Shown here one piece after another: positions 6,305-13,822 of a stretch of DNA of 21,741 nt. Origin of the DNA: Nitrososphaerota archaeon (GTDB lineage: Archaea > Thermoproteota > Nitrososphaeria > Nitrososphaerales > Nitrosopumilaceae). The position numbers and the translations under genes were made by a program. The stretch's first letter is position 1, and each line of letters opens with the position of its first letter. The DNA lies in assembly GCA_016126025.1 (NCBI GenBank), contig JAEFDA010000042.1:1-21741 (forward strand), read 5' to 3'. The notes beneath the pieces are model-generated. The model ran no database searches. It saw only the letters and a program-made list of their open reading frames with translations, and was not told the origin of the DNA.

Positions 6305-7582
6305 ATGGAGTTCACAAAGAGCCACGACGTATCCGAGCTGAATGCCGCCATGGCCGGGAGCGAGGTGGTCTTGGCCGGATGGATAGAGGATCTGCGGGAG
6401 ATGGGCAGGATGACCTTTGCGACGCTCCGGGACGCGTCCGGGCGCTGCCAGATAATAGCAAAGGGCGAGGCGGCCGCGAGCCTGGCCGGCATGACGCGTC
6501 AGAGCGTGGTCCGGGTGTCGGGGACCATACAGGAGACCCGGGCCCGGGACTTTGACTTCGAGGTGGCCGTCGGCGGCATAGCCCTGCTGGCCGGGGCCGT
6601 GCATCCGCTGCCCATAGACCCCATAGGCCGCCTGCGCAGCAATATAGACACCCGGCTGAACCACAGGGCCCTGGACATGCGGGACCAGAAGACGGCGGCC
6701 GTCTTCAAGATACGGCACAGGGTGCTGCAGTCAACCAGGAACCGCCTGAGCGGGAGATTCACCGAGATAACCACCCCCAAGATAATAGGCAGCGCCAGCG
6801 AGGGCGGCGCCAACCTCTTCTCGCTGGAGTACTTTGGGCGCACCGCGTACCTGGCCCAGAGCCCCCAGCTGTACAAGGAACAGATGACCATCGGGCTGGA
6901 GCGGGTCTTTGAGGTGTCCAGCTTCTACCGCGCCGAGAACTCGCACACCGGCAGGCACCTCACCGAGTTTACCAGCATAGACGTGGAGTCCGCGTTCATG
7001 GACTATACGGACGTGATGGATGTTCTGGAGGAGCTGGTGGTACAGGTGTGCGCCGACATAGCCGAGGGGTGCGCCGGGGAGCTGGAGACCATCGGTCATA
7101 CGGCGGTGGTGCCGGCCCGGCCGTTCGATGTGGTGACGTACCAGACTGCCCTGGAGGAGCTGCGGGAGGAGGACATCAACCTGGAGTTCGGCGACGACCT
7201 GCAGGACGCGCACCTCCGCACACTGGGCAGGAAGCACCCGGGATTCTTCTTCCTGACCGACTGGCCCCTGAAGCTCAAACCATTCTACATAATGGAGAAG
7301 GAGGGGGACGTCTCCAGGTCGTTTGACCTGCAGTACGGCCACCTGGAGCTCTCCTCGGGCGGCACGCGGCTGCACGACCCGGCCACACTGAAGTCCAGAC
7401 TCGTGGAACAGGGGCTGGACCCGGCGCAGTTTGCAGATCATCTCAAGGTCTTCGGGTGGGGGATGCCGCCCCACTCCGGATGGGGGATGGGGCTGGACCG
7501 GCTCATGGCCGTGCTGACCGGGCACGACAACGTCCGCGAGGTGGTGCTGTACCCCCGGGATCCGGACCGGCTGCTGCCCTGA
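6305..7582 (+). CDS. aspS: Aspartyl-tRNA synthetase, archaeal type
   Basis: A 425-residue class IIb synthetase that charges tRNA with aspartate. The N-terminal OB-fold anticodon-binding domain holds VVLAGWIEDLREMG. The catalytic domain holds QSPQLYKEQM, motif 2 FYRAENSHTGRHLTEFTSID (near residue 207) and motif 3 GWGMGLDRLMAVLTGHDNVR near residue 392. The compact length without the bacterial GAD insertion marks the archaeal form. At the site where discriminating archaeal enzymes carry Trp (GWVWE), this one has Glu (GWIED), so it may also charge tRNA-Asn; that is an inference from memory. Start choice: ATG 6305 gives the usual N-terminus and fits the TATA spacing, while upstream in-frame codons run into the repeat. 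Confidence 0.95.
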   Translation: MEFTKSHDVSELNAAMAGSEVVLAGWIEDLREMGRMTFATLRDASGRCQIIAKGEAAASLAGMTRQSVVRVSGTIQETRARDFDFEVAVGGIALLAGAVHPLPIDPIGRLRSNIDTRLNHRALDMRDQKTAAVFKIRHRVLQSTRNRLSGRFTEITTPKIIGSASEGGANLFSLEYFGRTAYLAQSPQLYKEQMTIGLERVFEVSSFYRAENSHTGRHLTEFTSIDVESAFMDYTDVMDVLEELVVQVCADIAEGCAGELETIGHTAVVPARPFDVVTYQTALEELREEDINLEFGDDLQDAHLRTLGRKHPGFFFLTDWPLKLKPFYIMEKEGDVSRSFDLQYGHLELSSGGTRLHDPATLKSRLVEQGLDPAQFADHLKVFGWGMPPHSGWGMGLDRLMAVLTGHDNVREVVLYPRDPDRLLP

Positions 7583-7617
7583 ACACTTATGGATGCGGCG
7601 CGTGCAGCCATACCGAT

Positions 7618-7869
7618 ATGATAGAAGAGGAGGACGCCCGGAAGGTCGCCGCGGCGCTGGCCGGGAACCTGCACGGAGTATCACGTGATGCCAAGAACTT
7701 TGCCGGGCTCCCCGACGAGTTCTGGGGATATTATGCCCGGGGACACGACTCCAAGGGAGCCTTCTGTATGGTGGTGATGTACTCGGGGGACGAGAAGGAC
7801 GTGGACAGCACCATCCATGCATACGAGGAATGGCTGGCCGGCAGGCGCTCAGCGGGTCTCCATGAGTAG
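7618..7869 (+). CDS. Conserved-looking hypothetical protein, 83 aa
   Basis: An 83-residue soluble protein from MIEEEDARKVAAALAGNL to AGLHE, with GC-rich wobble positions throughout. It has a mixed helix/strand pattern (AFCMVVMYSG strand, then a helix STIHAYEEWLAG) and looks globular. It starts 35 nt after aspS; ACTTAT at 7585-7590 lies 30 nt upstream and could be its own promoter, or it may be cotranscribed with aspS. Its last 21 nt overlap the convergent 44-aa gene. No family is recognised. Confidence 0.7.
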   Translation: MIEEEDARKVAAALAGNLHGVSRDAKNFAGLPDEFWGYYARGHDSKGAFCMVVMYSGDEKDVDSTIHAYEEWLAGRRSAGLHE

Positions 7870-7983
7870 CCGCCGGTACCGCTGGCACACCTTGCAGACG
7901 GGCTTTCCGCGGTAGTCGGGGTTGCCGTCCTTGATGCGGATGGTGCCGGGGCTCTCCTTGCAGATGCAGCAGTCGGCCATCAT
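7849..7983 (-). CDS. Tiny double-CxxC zinc-finger protein, 44 aa
   Basis: The minus strand encodes 44 residues with CCIC near the N-terminus (Cys 5, 6, 8) and CKVC (Cys 30, 33), a spacing that suits one zinc site, with a basic tail QRYRRLLMETR. Codon third positions are almost all G or C, which is strong support for so short a gene. Start: ATG at 7983 or 7980; AATAAG on the opposite strand (8003-8008) gives a TTATT-type box 23-26 nt upstream. The 3' end overlaps the convergent 83-aa gene by 21 nt. A rubredoxin-like or ribosome/RNA-associated zinc ribbon is possible; function is unknown. Confidence 0.7.
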   Translation of the reverse strand: MMADCCICKESPGTIRIKDGNPDYRGKPVCKVCQRYRRLLMETR

Positions 7984-8052
7984 ATCCCGCATACGCGGCG
8001 CGAATAAGAGCATTTTGATGAGGCGCCGTCCGTATCTTGGAAAGCACCCCCC

Positions 8053-8220
8053 TCATGAGGCGAGAAGCCGTCCAGATACGACCGGCACTACATCACCGGT
8101 CCGGGCGGCCGGAGGTGGCACGGGTCGCTGCGGTCGCGGAGATCTCCTTGGCGTTACCATAACGGGGGCCAAGGGGTGCGAGTCGCAGAACGGCTGGGCC
8201 GGTTCAAAGTCGAACCGCAT
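8053..8220 (-). CDS. Possible Pro-rich 55-aa ORF at the end of the leu operon
   Basis: A 55-codon frame begins MRFDFEPAQPFCDSHPLAPV 17 nt after the leuB stop, with GAGGG just upstream of its ATG as a ribosome binding site. The N-terminal half has the genomic GC bias at codon position 3; the second half, Pro/Arg-rich (SPRPQRPVPPPAAR), does so less. It would be the last gene of the ilv-leu transcript. I do not recognise it. It may be a real accessory ORF or 3' untranslated sequence. Confidence 0.4.
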   Translation of the reverse strand: MRFDFEPAQPFCDSHPLAPVMVTPRRSPRPQRPVPPPAARTGDVVPVVSGRLLAS

Positions 8221-8237
8221 GGTCCCTCTGGAACGTG

Positions 8238-9260
8238 CTAACCCGACCGTATCTTGGACGACACGGCTCCGGCAAACCCGGCCGTGTCCATCTCTCCGCC
8301 TATGTCCCGGGTGCCCACGCCGGAGGCCACCAGCCCGGCCAGCGCCGACTCCAGCGCGACGGCCGCCCCGGCGCAGGACGAGTCGCCCCTGGTGGAGGCC
8401 AGCCACTCCAGCATCATGCGTACCGACAGTATGAACGAGGAGGGGTTGGCTATGTGCCGCGCGGCTATGTCGAAGGCCGCCCCGTGGACTGGCTCGAACA
8501 GGGCAAAGTCATCCCCTATGTTGGCGGCCGGGGCCATGCCCAGCCCCCCCACCACCTGGGAGGACTCATCAGACAGTATGTCCCCGAAGAGGTTGGTGGT
8601 CAGTATCACGTCGAACTGCTCGGGCCGCCGTATCAGGTTCATGGCGCAGGCATCCACGTACATGTTCTCGTATATTACGTCGGGGTACTCGGAGGCCACC
8701 TGGCCGCAGACCCGCGAGAAGAGGCCGTCGGTGACGCGCATCACGTTGGACTTGTGCACGCAGGTAACCTTCATCATGTTCCGCCGGCGGGCCATCTCGA
8801 AGGCCCGCACCGCTATGCGCCGCGAGGCGCGCTCCGTTATTATGCGGAGGGCGACGGCCCCGCCGCCGACCTCGAACTCCTTGCCCGTGTACAGATCCTC
8901 GGTATTCTCCCGCACTATCACCATGTCTATGTCCTCCCGGAGGGCCCCGGCCCCCGGATACGACTTGGCCGGCCGCACGTTGGCGTACAGGTCCAGGGTG
9001 CGGCGCAGCCGCACTATCACGTCGGCGGCCGACTCGCCCACCGGCGCCTTGAGGCAGGCGTCCGAGTCCCGTATCTGGCGCAGCGTCTCCTCGGGGAGCG
9101 CCGCGCCCGTCTCCCGCAGGGCCGCATCCCCGGCCGGCAGCCTCCGCACGTCAAATCCCACGCCGCACCGGTCTGATATGGCCTCCAGCACGGCGACGGC
9201 CGCCTCGGAGAGATCCGGCCCTATCCCGTCCCCGGTCACCAGAGATATGCGATACATCAT
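8238..9260 (-). CDS. leuB: 3-isopropylmalate dehydrogenase
   Basis: A 340-residue beta-decarboxylating dehydrogenase that oxidises 3-isopropylmalate to 2-oxoisocaproate with NAD+, the third step of leucine synthesis. It shows the N-terminal VTGDGIGPDLS, the substrate loop VIVRENTEDLYTGKE, the catalytic Lys in CVHKSNVMRVTDGLF, metal-binding Asp residues in TTNLFGDILSDESS and the cofactor region EPVHGAAFDIA. The family also holds isocitrate and homoisocitrate dehydrogenases; the position directly after leuA argues for leuB. It starts at an ATG-ATG pair 1 nt after the leuA stop, so it is translationally coupled. The C-terminus, KIRSG, is normal for length. Confidence 0.92.
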   Translation of the reverse strand: MMYRISLVTGDGIGPDLSEAAVAVLEAISDRCGVGFDVRRLPAGDAALRETGAALPEETLRQIRDSDACLKAPVGESAADVIVRLRRTLDLYANVRPAKSYPGAGALREDIDMVIVRENTEDLYTGKEFEVGGGAVALRIITERASRRIAVRAFEMARRRNMMKVTCVHKSNVMRVTDGLFSRVCGQVASEYPDVIYENMYVDACAMNLIRRPEQFDVILTTNLFGDILSDESSQVVGGLGMAPAANIGDDFALFEPVHGAAFDIAARHIANPSSFILSVRMMLEWLASTRGDSSCAGAAVALESALAGLVASGVGTRDIGGEMDTAGFAGAVSSKIRSG

Positions 9261-9261
9261 A

Positions 9262-10773
9262 CTACGCCTTTTGGCGCATCGTCACCTTCTTGAGCATCAG
9301 CCGGTTGGCCCCGTCTATGACCGCCCGCACGCTGGTCGTCACTATGTCCTCGCCGACGGACTTGGCCGATATGCTGTTCCCGCTGGAGTCGGCCACCAGC
9401 ACCGTGACCTCGCACAGTGCCGAGGACCCTCCCGATATGGAGGCCAGCCCGTAATCTTTTATGCGCAGCTGCGAGGCGGCGCCGGTGATCTTCTGTATGG
9501 CGTTGAGCGCCGCGTCCACCGGCCCCACGCCGTAGTCGGTCTCCGAGTACTCCTTTCCGTCTATCTCCAGTTTTACGAACGCGTATGGCATCGTGCCTAT
9601 GCCGGTCGACACCGAGAACCCCGTCAGCTTCACCAGGCTGCGCACTCCCCCCTTGCCCATCACCTCGTCGGCCATGGAGAGCAGCTCCACGTCGGTGACC
9701 AGCTGGCCGGCGTCGCCCATAGTCTTGACCCGGTCCAGTATGATGCGGGACTGCCCCGGGTCCGGTTCCACCCCGTACTCGCGCAGTATGGCGACGGTGC
9801 CGTGGAGGCCGGCGTGCTTGCCCACCTTGAGCCACCGCTTTCGGCCCACCATCTCGGGTCCGATGGGCTCGTAGGTCAGCGGGTTGCTCAGTATGCCGTG
9901 GGTGTGTATGCCCGACTCGTGCCCGAACGCGTTGTCCCCCACGATGGCCTTGTTGGGCTGCACGTTGACCCCCACCGTTCTGGAGACGAACTTTGAGGTC
10001 TCATAGAGCAGCTCGGGCACGATTCCGGTCTCGTAGGTGTTGTCGTGCTGCAGGCACCGCAGCGCCATCACCAGCTCCTCCAGCGAGGCGTTGCCGGCCC
10101 TCTCGCCTATGCCGTTTATGGTGACGTGGGCGCACACGGCTCCCGCCTGTATGCCTGCCAGGGCGTTGGCCACGGCCAGGCCAAAGTCGTTGTGGCAGTG
10201 GACAGAGACGGGCAGGCCCGACGCCCGCACCGCATCCGAGACTATGCTGGCCATGTACGAAGGAGTCGAGTACCCCACCGTATCGGGTATGTCTATGCGG
10301 TCGGCGCCCGCCTCGGCCACCCGCGAGAAGACCTCGCCCAGGTATGACCGGTCGGTGCGGGTCGCATCCTCGGCGGAAAACTCGACGGTCAGTCCGCGGG
10401 ACTTTGCGTACTCGACGGCGGAGACGGCCCGCTCGGCGGCTTCGGCCCGGCTCATCTTTAGCTTGTGCTCCAGGTGTATGTCGGATGTGGCGATGAACGT
10501 GTGGACGTACGTAGAACCCGCGTCGGCCACGGCGTCTATGTCCTTGCGGTTGGCGCGGGCCAGCCCGCATATGTCGCAGGAGAGGCCCGCCGACACGATC
10601 ATGCGCATCCCCTCTGCCTCGCCGGCCGATATCACCGGAAATCCCGCCTCTATGGCGTCCACTCCCAGCCGGTCCAGCCGTTCTGCGATGGCCAGCTTCT
10701 GCGCGGGCGAGAGGGATATCCCCGGCGTCTGCTCGCCGTCCCGCAGCGTGGTGTCGAATATGCGAACCCTCAT
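9262..10773 (-). CDS. leuA: 2-isopropylmalate synthase
   Basis: A 503-residue enzyme that condenses acetyl-CoA with 2-oxoisovalerate, the committed step of leucine synthesis. The TIM-barrel domain carries the metal-binding IFDTTLRDGEQTPGISL, the HCHNDFGLAVANA block and GIGERAGNASLEE. The C-terminal third (from about residue 360, VRSLVKLTGFSVSTGIGTMP) is the LeuA dimerisation/leucine-feedback domain. Citramalate synthase has the same architecture and cannot be excluded by sequence alone, but the neighbouring ilv and leuB genes favour LeuA. The ATG overlaps the ilvN TGA in an ATGA arrangement, a sign of translational coupling. Confidence 0.92.
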   Translation of the reverse strand: MRVRIFDTTLRDGEQTPGISLSPAQKLAIAERLDRLGVDAIEAGFPVISAGEAEGMRMIVSAGLSCDICGLARANRKDIDAVADAGSTYVHTFIATSDIHLEHKLKMSRAEAAERAVSAVEYAKSRGLTVEFSAEDATRTDRSYLGEVFSRVAEAGADRIDIPDTVGYSTPSYMASIVSDAVRASGLPVSVHCHNDFGLAVANALAGIQAGAVCAHVTINGIGERAGNASLEELVMALRCLQHDNTYETGIVPELLYETSKFVSRTVGVNVQPNKAIVGDNAFGHESGIHTHGILSNPLTYEPIGPEMVGRKRWLKVGKHAGLHGTVAILREYGVEPDPGQSRIILDRVKTMGDAGQLVTDVELLSMADEVMGKGGVRSLVKLTGFSVSTGIGTMPYAFVKLEIDGKEYSETDYGVGPVDAALNAIQKITGAASQLRIKDYGLASISGGSSALCEVTVLVADSSGNSISAKSVGEDIVTTSVRAVIDGANRLMLKKVTMRQKA

Positions 10774-11255
10774 GCCCCGCTCCTCTGCAGCGCCGCCATG
10801 CCGGTCCGGGCCGTCTCCAGTATGCCGAACCTCCCGGCCAGCTCCTCGAACGCCCGGATCTGGTCGGGGGTGGAGGTCAGCTCGGCCATTATGGAGTCCT
10901 TGCGTGTGTCGTGCGCCTTGGCCCCGTACGCGTTTATGAGCTTGTTCACCTCCATGCTATCCTCGGCGTTGGATATCCTGATCTTGAAGATTGCCAGTTC
11001 CCGGTATACCGTCTTGTGCTCGTCCAGTCGCCGCACCTCGACGGTGTCTATCATCTTGTCCAGCTGCTTGCCTATCTGGGCCAGCTGCCGCTCGTCTCCA
11101 TACGTGGTGATGGTCATGCGGGAGAGCCCCGGGTTCTCGGTCACGCCCACCGCTATGCTGTCTATGTTGAAGTTGCGGGAGCGGAACATGTGCGTCACCT
11201 CGAAGAGGATGCCGGGCTTGTTTTCCACCAGTATAGAGAATATCGCCCACATCAT
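10770..11255 (-). CDS. ilvN: Acetolactate synthase small (regulatory) subunit
   Basis: A 161-residue protein with the N-terminal ACT domain typical of IlvN/IlvH: FSILVENKPGILFEVTHMF, then FNIDSIAVGVTENPGLSRMT. It continues with the C-terminal dimer domain (RELAIFKIRI onwards). It binds IlvB and usually confers valine feedback. It starts 4 nt after the ilvB stop and overlaps leuA by 4 nt, so the three are one transcript. Two ATG codons in tandem (11255 and 11252) could start it. Length fits the family. Confidence 0.93.
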   Translation of the reverse strand: MMWAIFSILVENKPGILFEVTHMFRSRNFNIDSIAVGVTENPGLSRMTITTYGDERQLAQIGKQLDKMIDTVEVRRLDEHKTVYRELAIFKIRISNAEDSMEVNKLINAYGAKAHDTRKDSIMAELTSTPDQIRAFEELAGRFGILETARTGMAALQRSGA

Positions 11256-11259
11256 TCCA

Positions 11260-12960
11260 TCACGACGGGAGTATCATCTTGCTGAGGGGGGTTCCGGGCT
11301 GTACGAACGGCAACACGTCCTCCTCGGGATCTATGGGTATATCTATTACGGTGGCCACGTCGCTCTTGAGGCCCGCCCGTATAGCCGCGTCCAGCTCGTC
11401 CATGGACTGGGCGCGTATGCCCTGGGCCCCGTACGACTCGGCCAGCTTGACATAGTCCGGACACTGCCCTTGGTCCACGCCCACCATTCTCCGTTTGTAG
11501 AAGGTGCGCTGCCACTGGGCCACCATCCCCAGCGAGTAGTTGTTCACCAGGAAGACTATAACCGGTATGTCCTCCAGCACCGAGGTGGCCAAGGAGTTCT
11601 CGGTCATGTTGAAGCTGCCGTCGCCGGCTATGTCCACAACGGGCACGCCGGGCCGCGCCACCTTGGCTCCGATGGCGGCCGGAAACCCCCATCCCATCGT
11701 GCCCAAGCCGGTGGAGCTGAAGAATGTGCCCGGCGATATCACATCGAAGAAGAGCGAGGCCCACATCTGGTGCTGGCCCACCTCGGTGGTCACCACCGAC
11801 TCGGGCGGCAGGAGCTGGCGCAGCTTGCGCAGTATCTTGGCCGCCCCCAGCTCCCCGGGGTGTATCTTGAGGTTCTCCTGCCAGTACTCCCGCATCTCCC
11901 GGGCGTGGCGGACCCACTCGCCCCCCTCGTCCCGGTCTATCTTGCGGCCCTCCAGCAGCCGGAGCATCACCCGCAGGGAGGCCTTCACGTCCCCCACGAC
12001 GGCCACCCGCGTGGTCTGGTTCTTGCCGATCTCGGCGGGATCCACATCGATGTGTATTATGGTGCGGCGGCTCTCAAAGTCCTCGAATGTGCCCACCGAA
12101 CGGTCGGAGAACCGCGTCCCCACGGCCAGGACGCAGTCGGCCTCGGTGATTATCTTGTTGGCCTCGGCGTGGCCGTGCATCCCTATGGGGCCCATCGAGA
12201 GGGGGTGGTTCTCCGGGAACGCCCCCTTGCCCTTGAATGTGGTGACCACCGGGATGGTCAGCATCTCGGCGACGGCCTGCAGCTCGGCAAAGGCGGACGA
12301 TATTATGGTGCCCCCGCCGGCCAGTATGATGGGCTTGTCGGCCCGGATGAGCGTCTCGATGGCCCTCCCCACGTTCTGTATGTCCGGATCCGTCCAGGGG
12401 TGGTACCCCCTCATGCTCACGCCGTCCATCGGCCGCATCTGGGCGTGCGCCGACTGCACGTCCTTGGGTATGTCCACCAAGACGGGGCCGGGCCGGCCGG
12501 TGGCCGCTATGTAGAAGGCCTTCTGCACCGAGATGGGCACCTCCTCCGGCGTGCGGGGCTGGAAGGCATACTTTACGACGGGGTTGGCCATCCCCATTAT
12601 GTCGCTCTCCTGGAAGGCATCCTTGCCGATGAAGTGGACCGGCACCTGGCCCGTCACGGCTACCATGGGGGCCGAGTCCGCCTGGGCGGTGGCTATCCCC
12701 GTGAGGAGGTTGGTGGCGCCGGGTCCTGATGTGGCGAAGCAGACGCCCGGCCGCCGGCTGACCCGCCCGTAGCCGTCGGCCATGTGCGCCGCCGACTGCT
12801 CGTGGCGCACCAGAATGTGGCGTATGTTACATCGGTTAAACTCGTCGTACATGGGAAGGTTGGCTCCGCCGGGCAGGCCAAAGACCTCCCGCACGCCCTC
12901 CCCCTCCAAGGCCGTCATAAGTGCTCTGGCTCCAGTAACCGGTTCATTAGTATCAGTCAT
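11260..12960 (-). CDS. ilvB: Acetolactate synthase large (catalytic) subunit
   Basis: A 566-residue thiamine-diphosphate enzyme that makes acetolactate or acetohydroxybutyrate, the first common step to Val, Leu and Ile. The N-terminal domain has GLPGGANLPMYDE and the catalytic Glu in VRHEQSAAHMADGYGR; the central FAD-type domain follows; the C-terminal domain has the ThDP motif GDGSFNMTENSL with downstream NNYSLGMVAQWQ. I chose ATG 12960 because GAGGTG, a strong Shine-Dalgarno site, lies 6 nt upstream (12972-12967); an in-frame GTG at 12969 overlaps that site. The mRNA has an 80-nt leader encoding a Val/Leu-rich peptide and hairpins, so amino-acid control is likely. First gene of ilvB-ilvN-leuA-leuB. 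Confidence 0.95.
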   Translation of the reverse strand: MTDTNEPVTGARALMTALEGEGVREVFGLPGGANLPMYDEFNRCNIRHILVRHEQSAAHMADGYGRVSRRPGVCFATSGPGATNLLTGIATAQADSAPMVAVTGQVPVHFIGKDAFQESDIMGMANPVVKYAFQPRTPEEVPISVQKAFYIAATGRPGPVLVDIPKDVQSAHAQMRPMDGVSMRGYHPWTDPDIQNVGRAIETLIRADKPIILAGGGTIISSAFAELQAVAEMLTIPVVTTFKGKGAFPENHPLSMGPIGMHGHAEANKIITEADCVLAVGTRFSDRSVGTFEDFESRRTIIHIDVDPAEIGKNQTTRVAVVGDVKASLRVMLRLLEGRKIDRDEGGEWVRHAREMREYWQENLKIHPGELGAAKILRKLRQLLPPESVVTTEVGQHQMWASLFFDVISPGTFFSSTGLGTMGWGFPAAIGAKVARPGVPVVDIAGDGSFNMTENSLATSVLEDIPVIVFLVNNYSLGMVAQWQRTFYKRRMVGVDQGQCPDYVKLAESYGAQGIRAQSMDELDAAIRAGLKSDVATVIDIPIDPEEDVLPFVQPGTPLSKMILPS

Positions 12961-12966
12961 CTTGCA

Positions 12967-12972
12967 CACCTC
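12967..12972 (-). promoter_or_regulatory. Shine-Dalgarno site of ilvB
   Basis: GAGGTG sits 6 nt before ATG 12960. Its first two bases are the last two bases of the alternative hairpin 12971-12990, so access to it could be switched. Confidence 0.7.
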
Positions 12973-12996
12973 GGATGCGTGATGCTCCGATCACGC
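12971..12996 (-). promoter_or_regulatory. Two mutually exclusive hairpins in the ilvB leader
   Basis: On the minus strand, hairpin A pairs GCGTGAT (12996-12990) with ATCACGC (12983-12977), a perfect 7-bp stem with a 6-nt loop that begins at the last base of the leader-peptide stop codon. Hairpin B pairs TCGGA (12990-12986) with TCCGA (12975-12971) and takes in the first two bases of the Shine-Dalgarno site. A and B share position 12990 and enclose each other's arms, so only one can form. Confidence 0.55.
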
Positions 12997-13040
12997 TAGG
13001 GCAGGACCAGCAACACTGTCGGGGTTGCGGTCGCCATCAT
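12996..13040 (-). CDS. ilv leader peptide, 14 aa
   Basis: A 14-codon ORF reading MMATATPTVLLVLP then TAG. Five of the last six residues are Val or Leu, products of the operon below. Its ATG lies exactly 26 nt downstream of the centre of the operon TATA box, so the mRNA probably starts at this ATG (leaderless). It ends at the base of hairpin A, 36 nt before the ilvB start. This layout resembles bacterial ilv/leu attenuator peptides; in an archaeon such control is inferred, not known to me. Confidence 0.55.
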   Translation of the reverse strand: MMATATPTVLLVLP

Positions 13041-13061
13041 GGTCTGGATACGGGACGGTGG

Positions 13062-13071
13062 TTTATTAAAT
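13062..13071 (-). promoter_or_regulatory. TATA box of the ilvBN-leuAB operon
   Basis: On the minus strand ATTTAATAAA is preceded by an A-rich stretch (13072-13080) where a TFB-recognition element would lie. The predicted start is near 13040. The left arm of the inverted repeat begins only 16 bp away, at 13087. Confidence 0.65.
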
Positions 13072-13086
13072 CTTATTTTAGTGGGG

Positions 13087-13132
13087 ACTGGTAACTTGTT
13101 GTGTGATGGCCAAGTGTGTTAAGCGCGTGTGG
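13087..13132 (+). repeat. Inverted repeat, left arm (46 bp)
   Basis: The reverse complement matches 13673-13718 at 41 of 46 positions; the outermost 18 bases are identical. The arms flank a single membrane-protein gene. Confidence 0.85.
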
Positions 13133-13153
13133 TCAACACCAGGGCCATACTCA

Positions 13154-13160
13154 CATATAC
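13154..13160 (+). promoter_or_regulatory. TATA box of the cassette membrane gene
   Basis: CATATAC is centred 27 nt upstream of ATG 13184, indicating a leaderless mRNA and fixing the start. Confidence 0.55.
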
Positions 13161-13183
13161 ACACACCGTCATCTATCTGGGTC

Positions 13184-13594
13184 ATGGACTCAAGCGCTGA
13201 TGGGACTGCTCCCCCACCCGGCAGGGGCGGGGGGTTTTTTCGGCGCCTGTTTGAGTGGCGCGCCACGTACCGTCCCGATGAGCCTAGAATGAGTCGTTGG
13301 CGGTGGTGGGTGGTATTCGTGTTTCTTCCCCCGATTGCGTTGGCAATCATATGGTCGGACAAGAAATTCCTCAAGCAGATGGCGCTTGCCATATTCTATA
13401 TGAGCACCCTGTTTCTACTGGTGTATCTCTTTGTTTTTGCAGGCATCATCGGATATGCCCAAGGCATGGCTGGTTTGGTAGTTCTGCTCACTCCAGCAAT
13501 GCTTGGCATGCTGTTCGGCATCCTCATAGCTGTGTATGCGCAGCGCACGATCATCAAGGCGGAGGAGCGTGTCCGGGACGGCGCGGATCCGTGA
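13184..13594 (+). CDS. Small integral membrane protein, 136 aa
   Basis: A cytosolic N-terminus rich in Gly/Pro/Arg (MDSSADGTAPPPGRGGGFF, then RRLFEWRATYRPDEP) is followed by three predicted membrane segments: WWVVFVFLPPIALAIIW, a long hydrophobic stretch MALAIFYMSTLFLLVYLFVF running into GII, and GLVVLLTPAMLGMLFGILIA. The tail is charged (RTIIKAEERVRDGADP). The start at 13184 is chosen from the TATA spacing; an in-frame codon at 13103 would put the start inside the left inverted-repeat arm. It is the only gene in the inverted-repeat cassette. No family is recognised; AT content is a little higher than in the neighbours, which fits insertion. Confidence 0.75.
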   Translation: MDSSADGTAPPPGRGGGFFRRLFEWRATYRPDEPRMSRWRWWVVFVFLPPIALAIIWSDKKFLKQMALAIFYMSTLFLLVYLFVFAGIIGYAQGMAGLVVLLTPAMLGMLFGILIAVYAQRTIIKAEERVRDGADP

Positions 13595-13620
13595 TGTCGG
13601 AACTGTAACAAATCCGTGAG

Positions 13621-13654
13621 GTGCCGGGCGGGTTGCGTCCTCCGCGCCCGGCAC
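13621..13654 (+). terminator. GC-rich hairpin inside the cassette
   Basis: GTGCCGGGCG (13621-13630) pairs perfectly with CGCCCGGCAC (13645-13654) around a 14-nt loop, 26 nt after the membrane-protein stop. It could end or protect the transcript; no T-run follows. Two near-copies of CACAYGCTTAACACC follow in tandem. Confidence 0.45.
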
Positions 13655-13672
13655 TACACACGCTTAACACCA

Positions 13673-13718
13673 CCACACATGCTTAACACCCTTGGTCATT
13701 ACACAACAAGTTACCAGT
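13673..13718 (-). repeat. Inverted repeat, right arm (46 bp)
   Basis: This is the partner of 13087-13132. The mismatches all lie toward the inner end. Confidence 0.85.
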
Positions 13719-13822
13719 TTCTTTGGTGGTTCAATTCGGAAAAATAGATCTGGTCGCACAGCGCCAATCCGACCGCCGCGGCTGGTCCGTACCGGTCTGG
13801 ACCATATGCGCGGGGGCGGATT

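Larger units (their letters stand above)
13087..13718. mobile_element. Inverted-repeat-bounded cassette, about 632 bp, no transposase
   Basis: Two 46-bp inverted arms enclose one small membrane-protein gene, its promoter and a GC-rich hairpin. The unit sits between the ilv operon promoter and the poly-T end of the carbonic anhydrase gene, as an intergenic insertion would. No transposase is present and I see no clear target-site duplication. It could be a non-autonomous element or a locally duplicated regulatory sequence in inverted orientation. Confidence 0.45.

Noticed and set aside
8016..8021. TGATGA resembling a C box of a C/D RNA
   Set aside because: No D box (CTGA) at a suitable distance and no closing stem.
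8031..8079. Inverted repeat CGTATCT...AGATACG downstream of the leu operon
   Set aside because: A 7-bp stem around a 36-nt interior with no T-run; too weak to call a terminator or RNA gene.
8030..8258. 12-base repeat CCGTATCTTGGA at 8030 and 8247
   Set aside because: One copy is the leuB C-terminal coding sequence; short length and no further structure make coincidence likely.
10465..12729. 754-codon plus-strand frame across ilvB/ilvN/leuA
   Set aside because: It is the complement of the biosynthetic operon; His/Gly/Tyr-rich shadow composition and no family.
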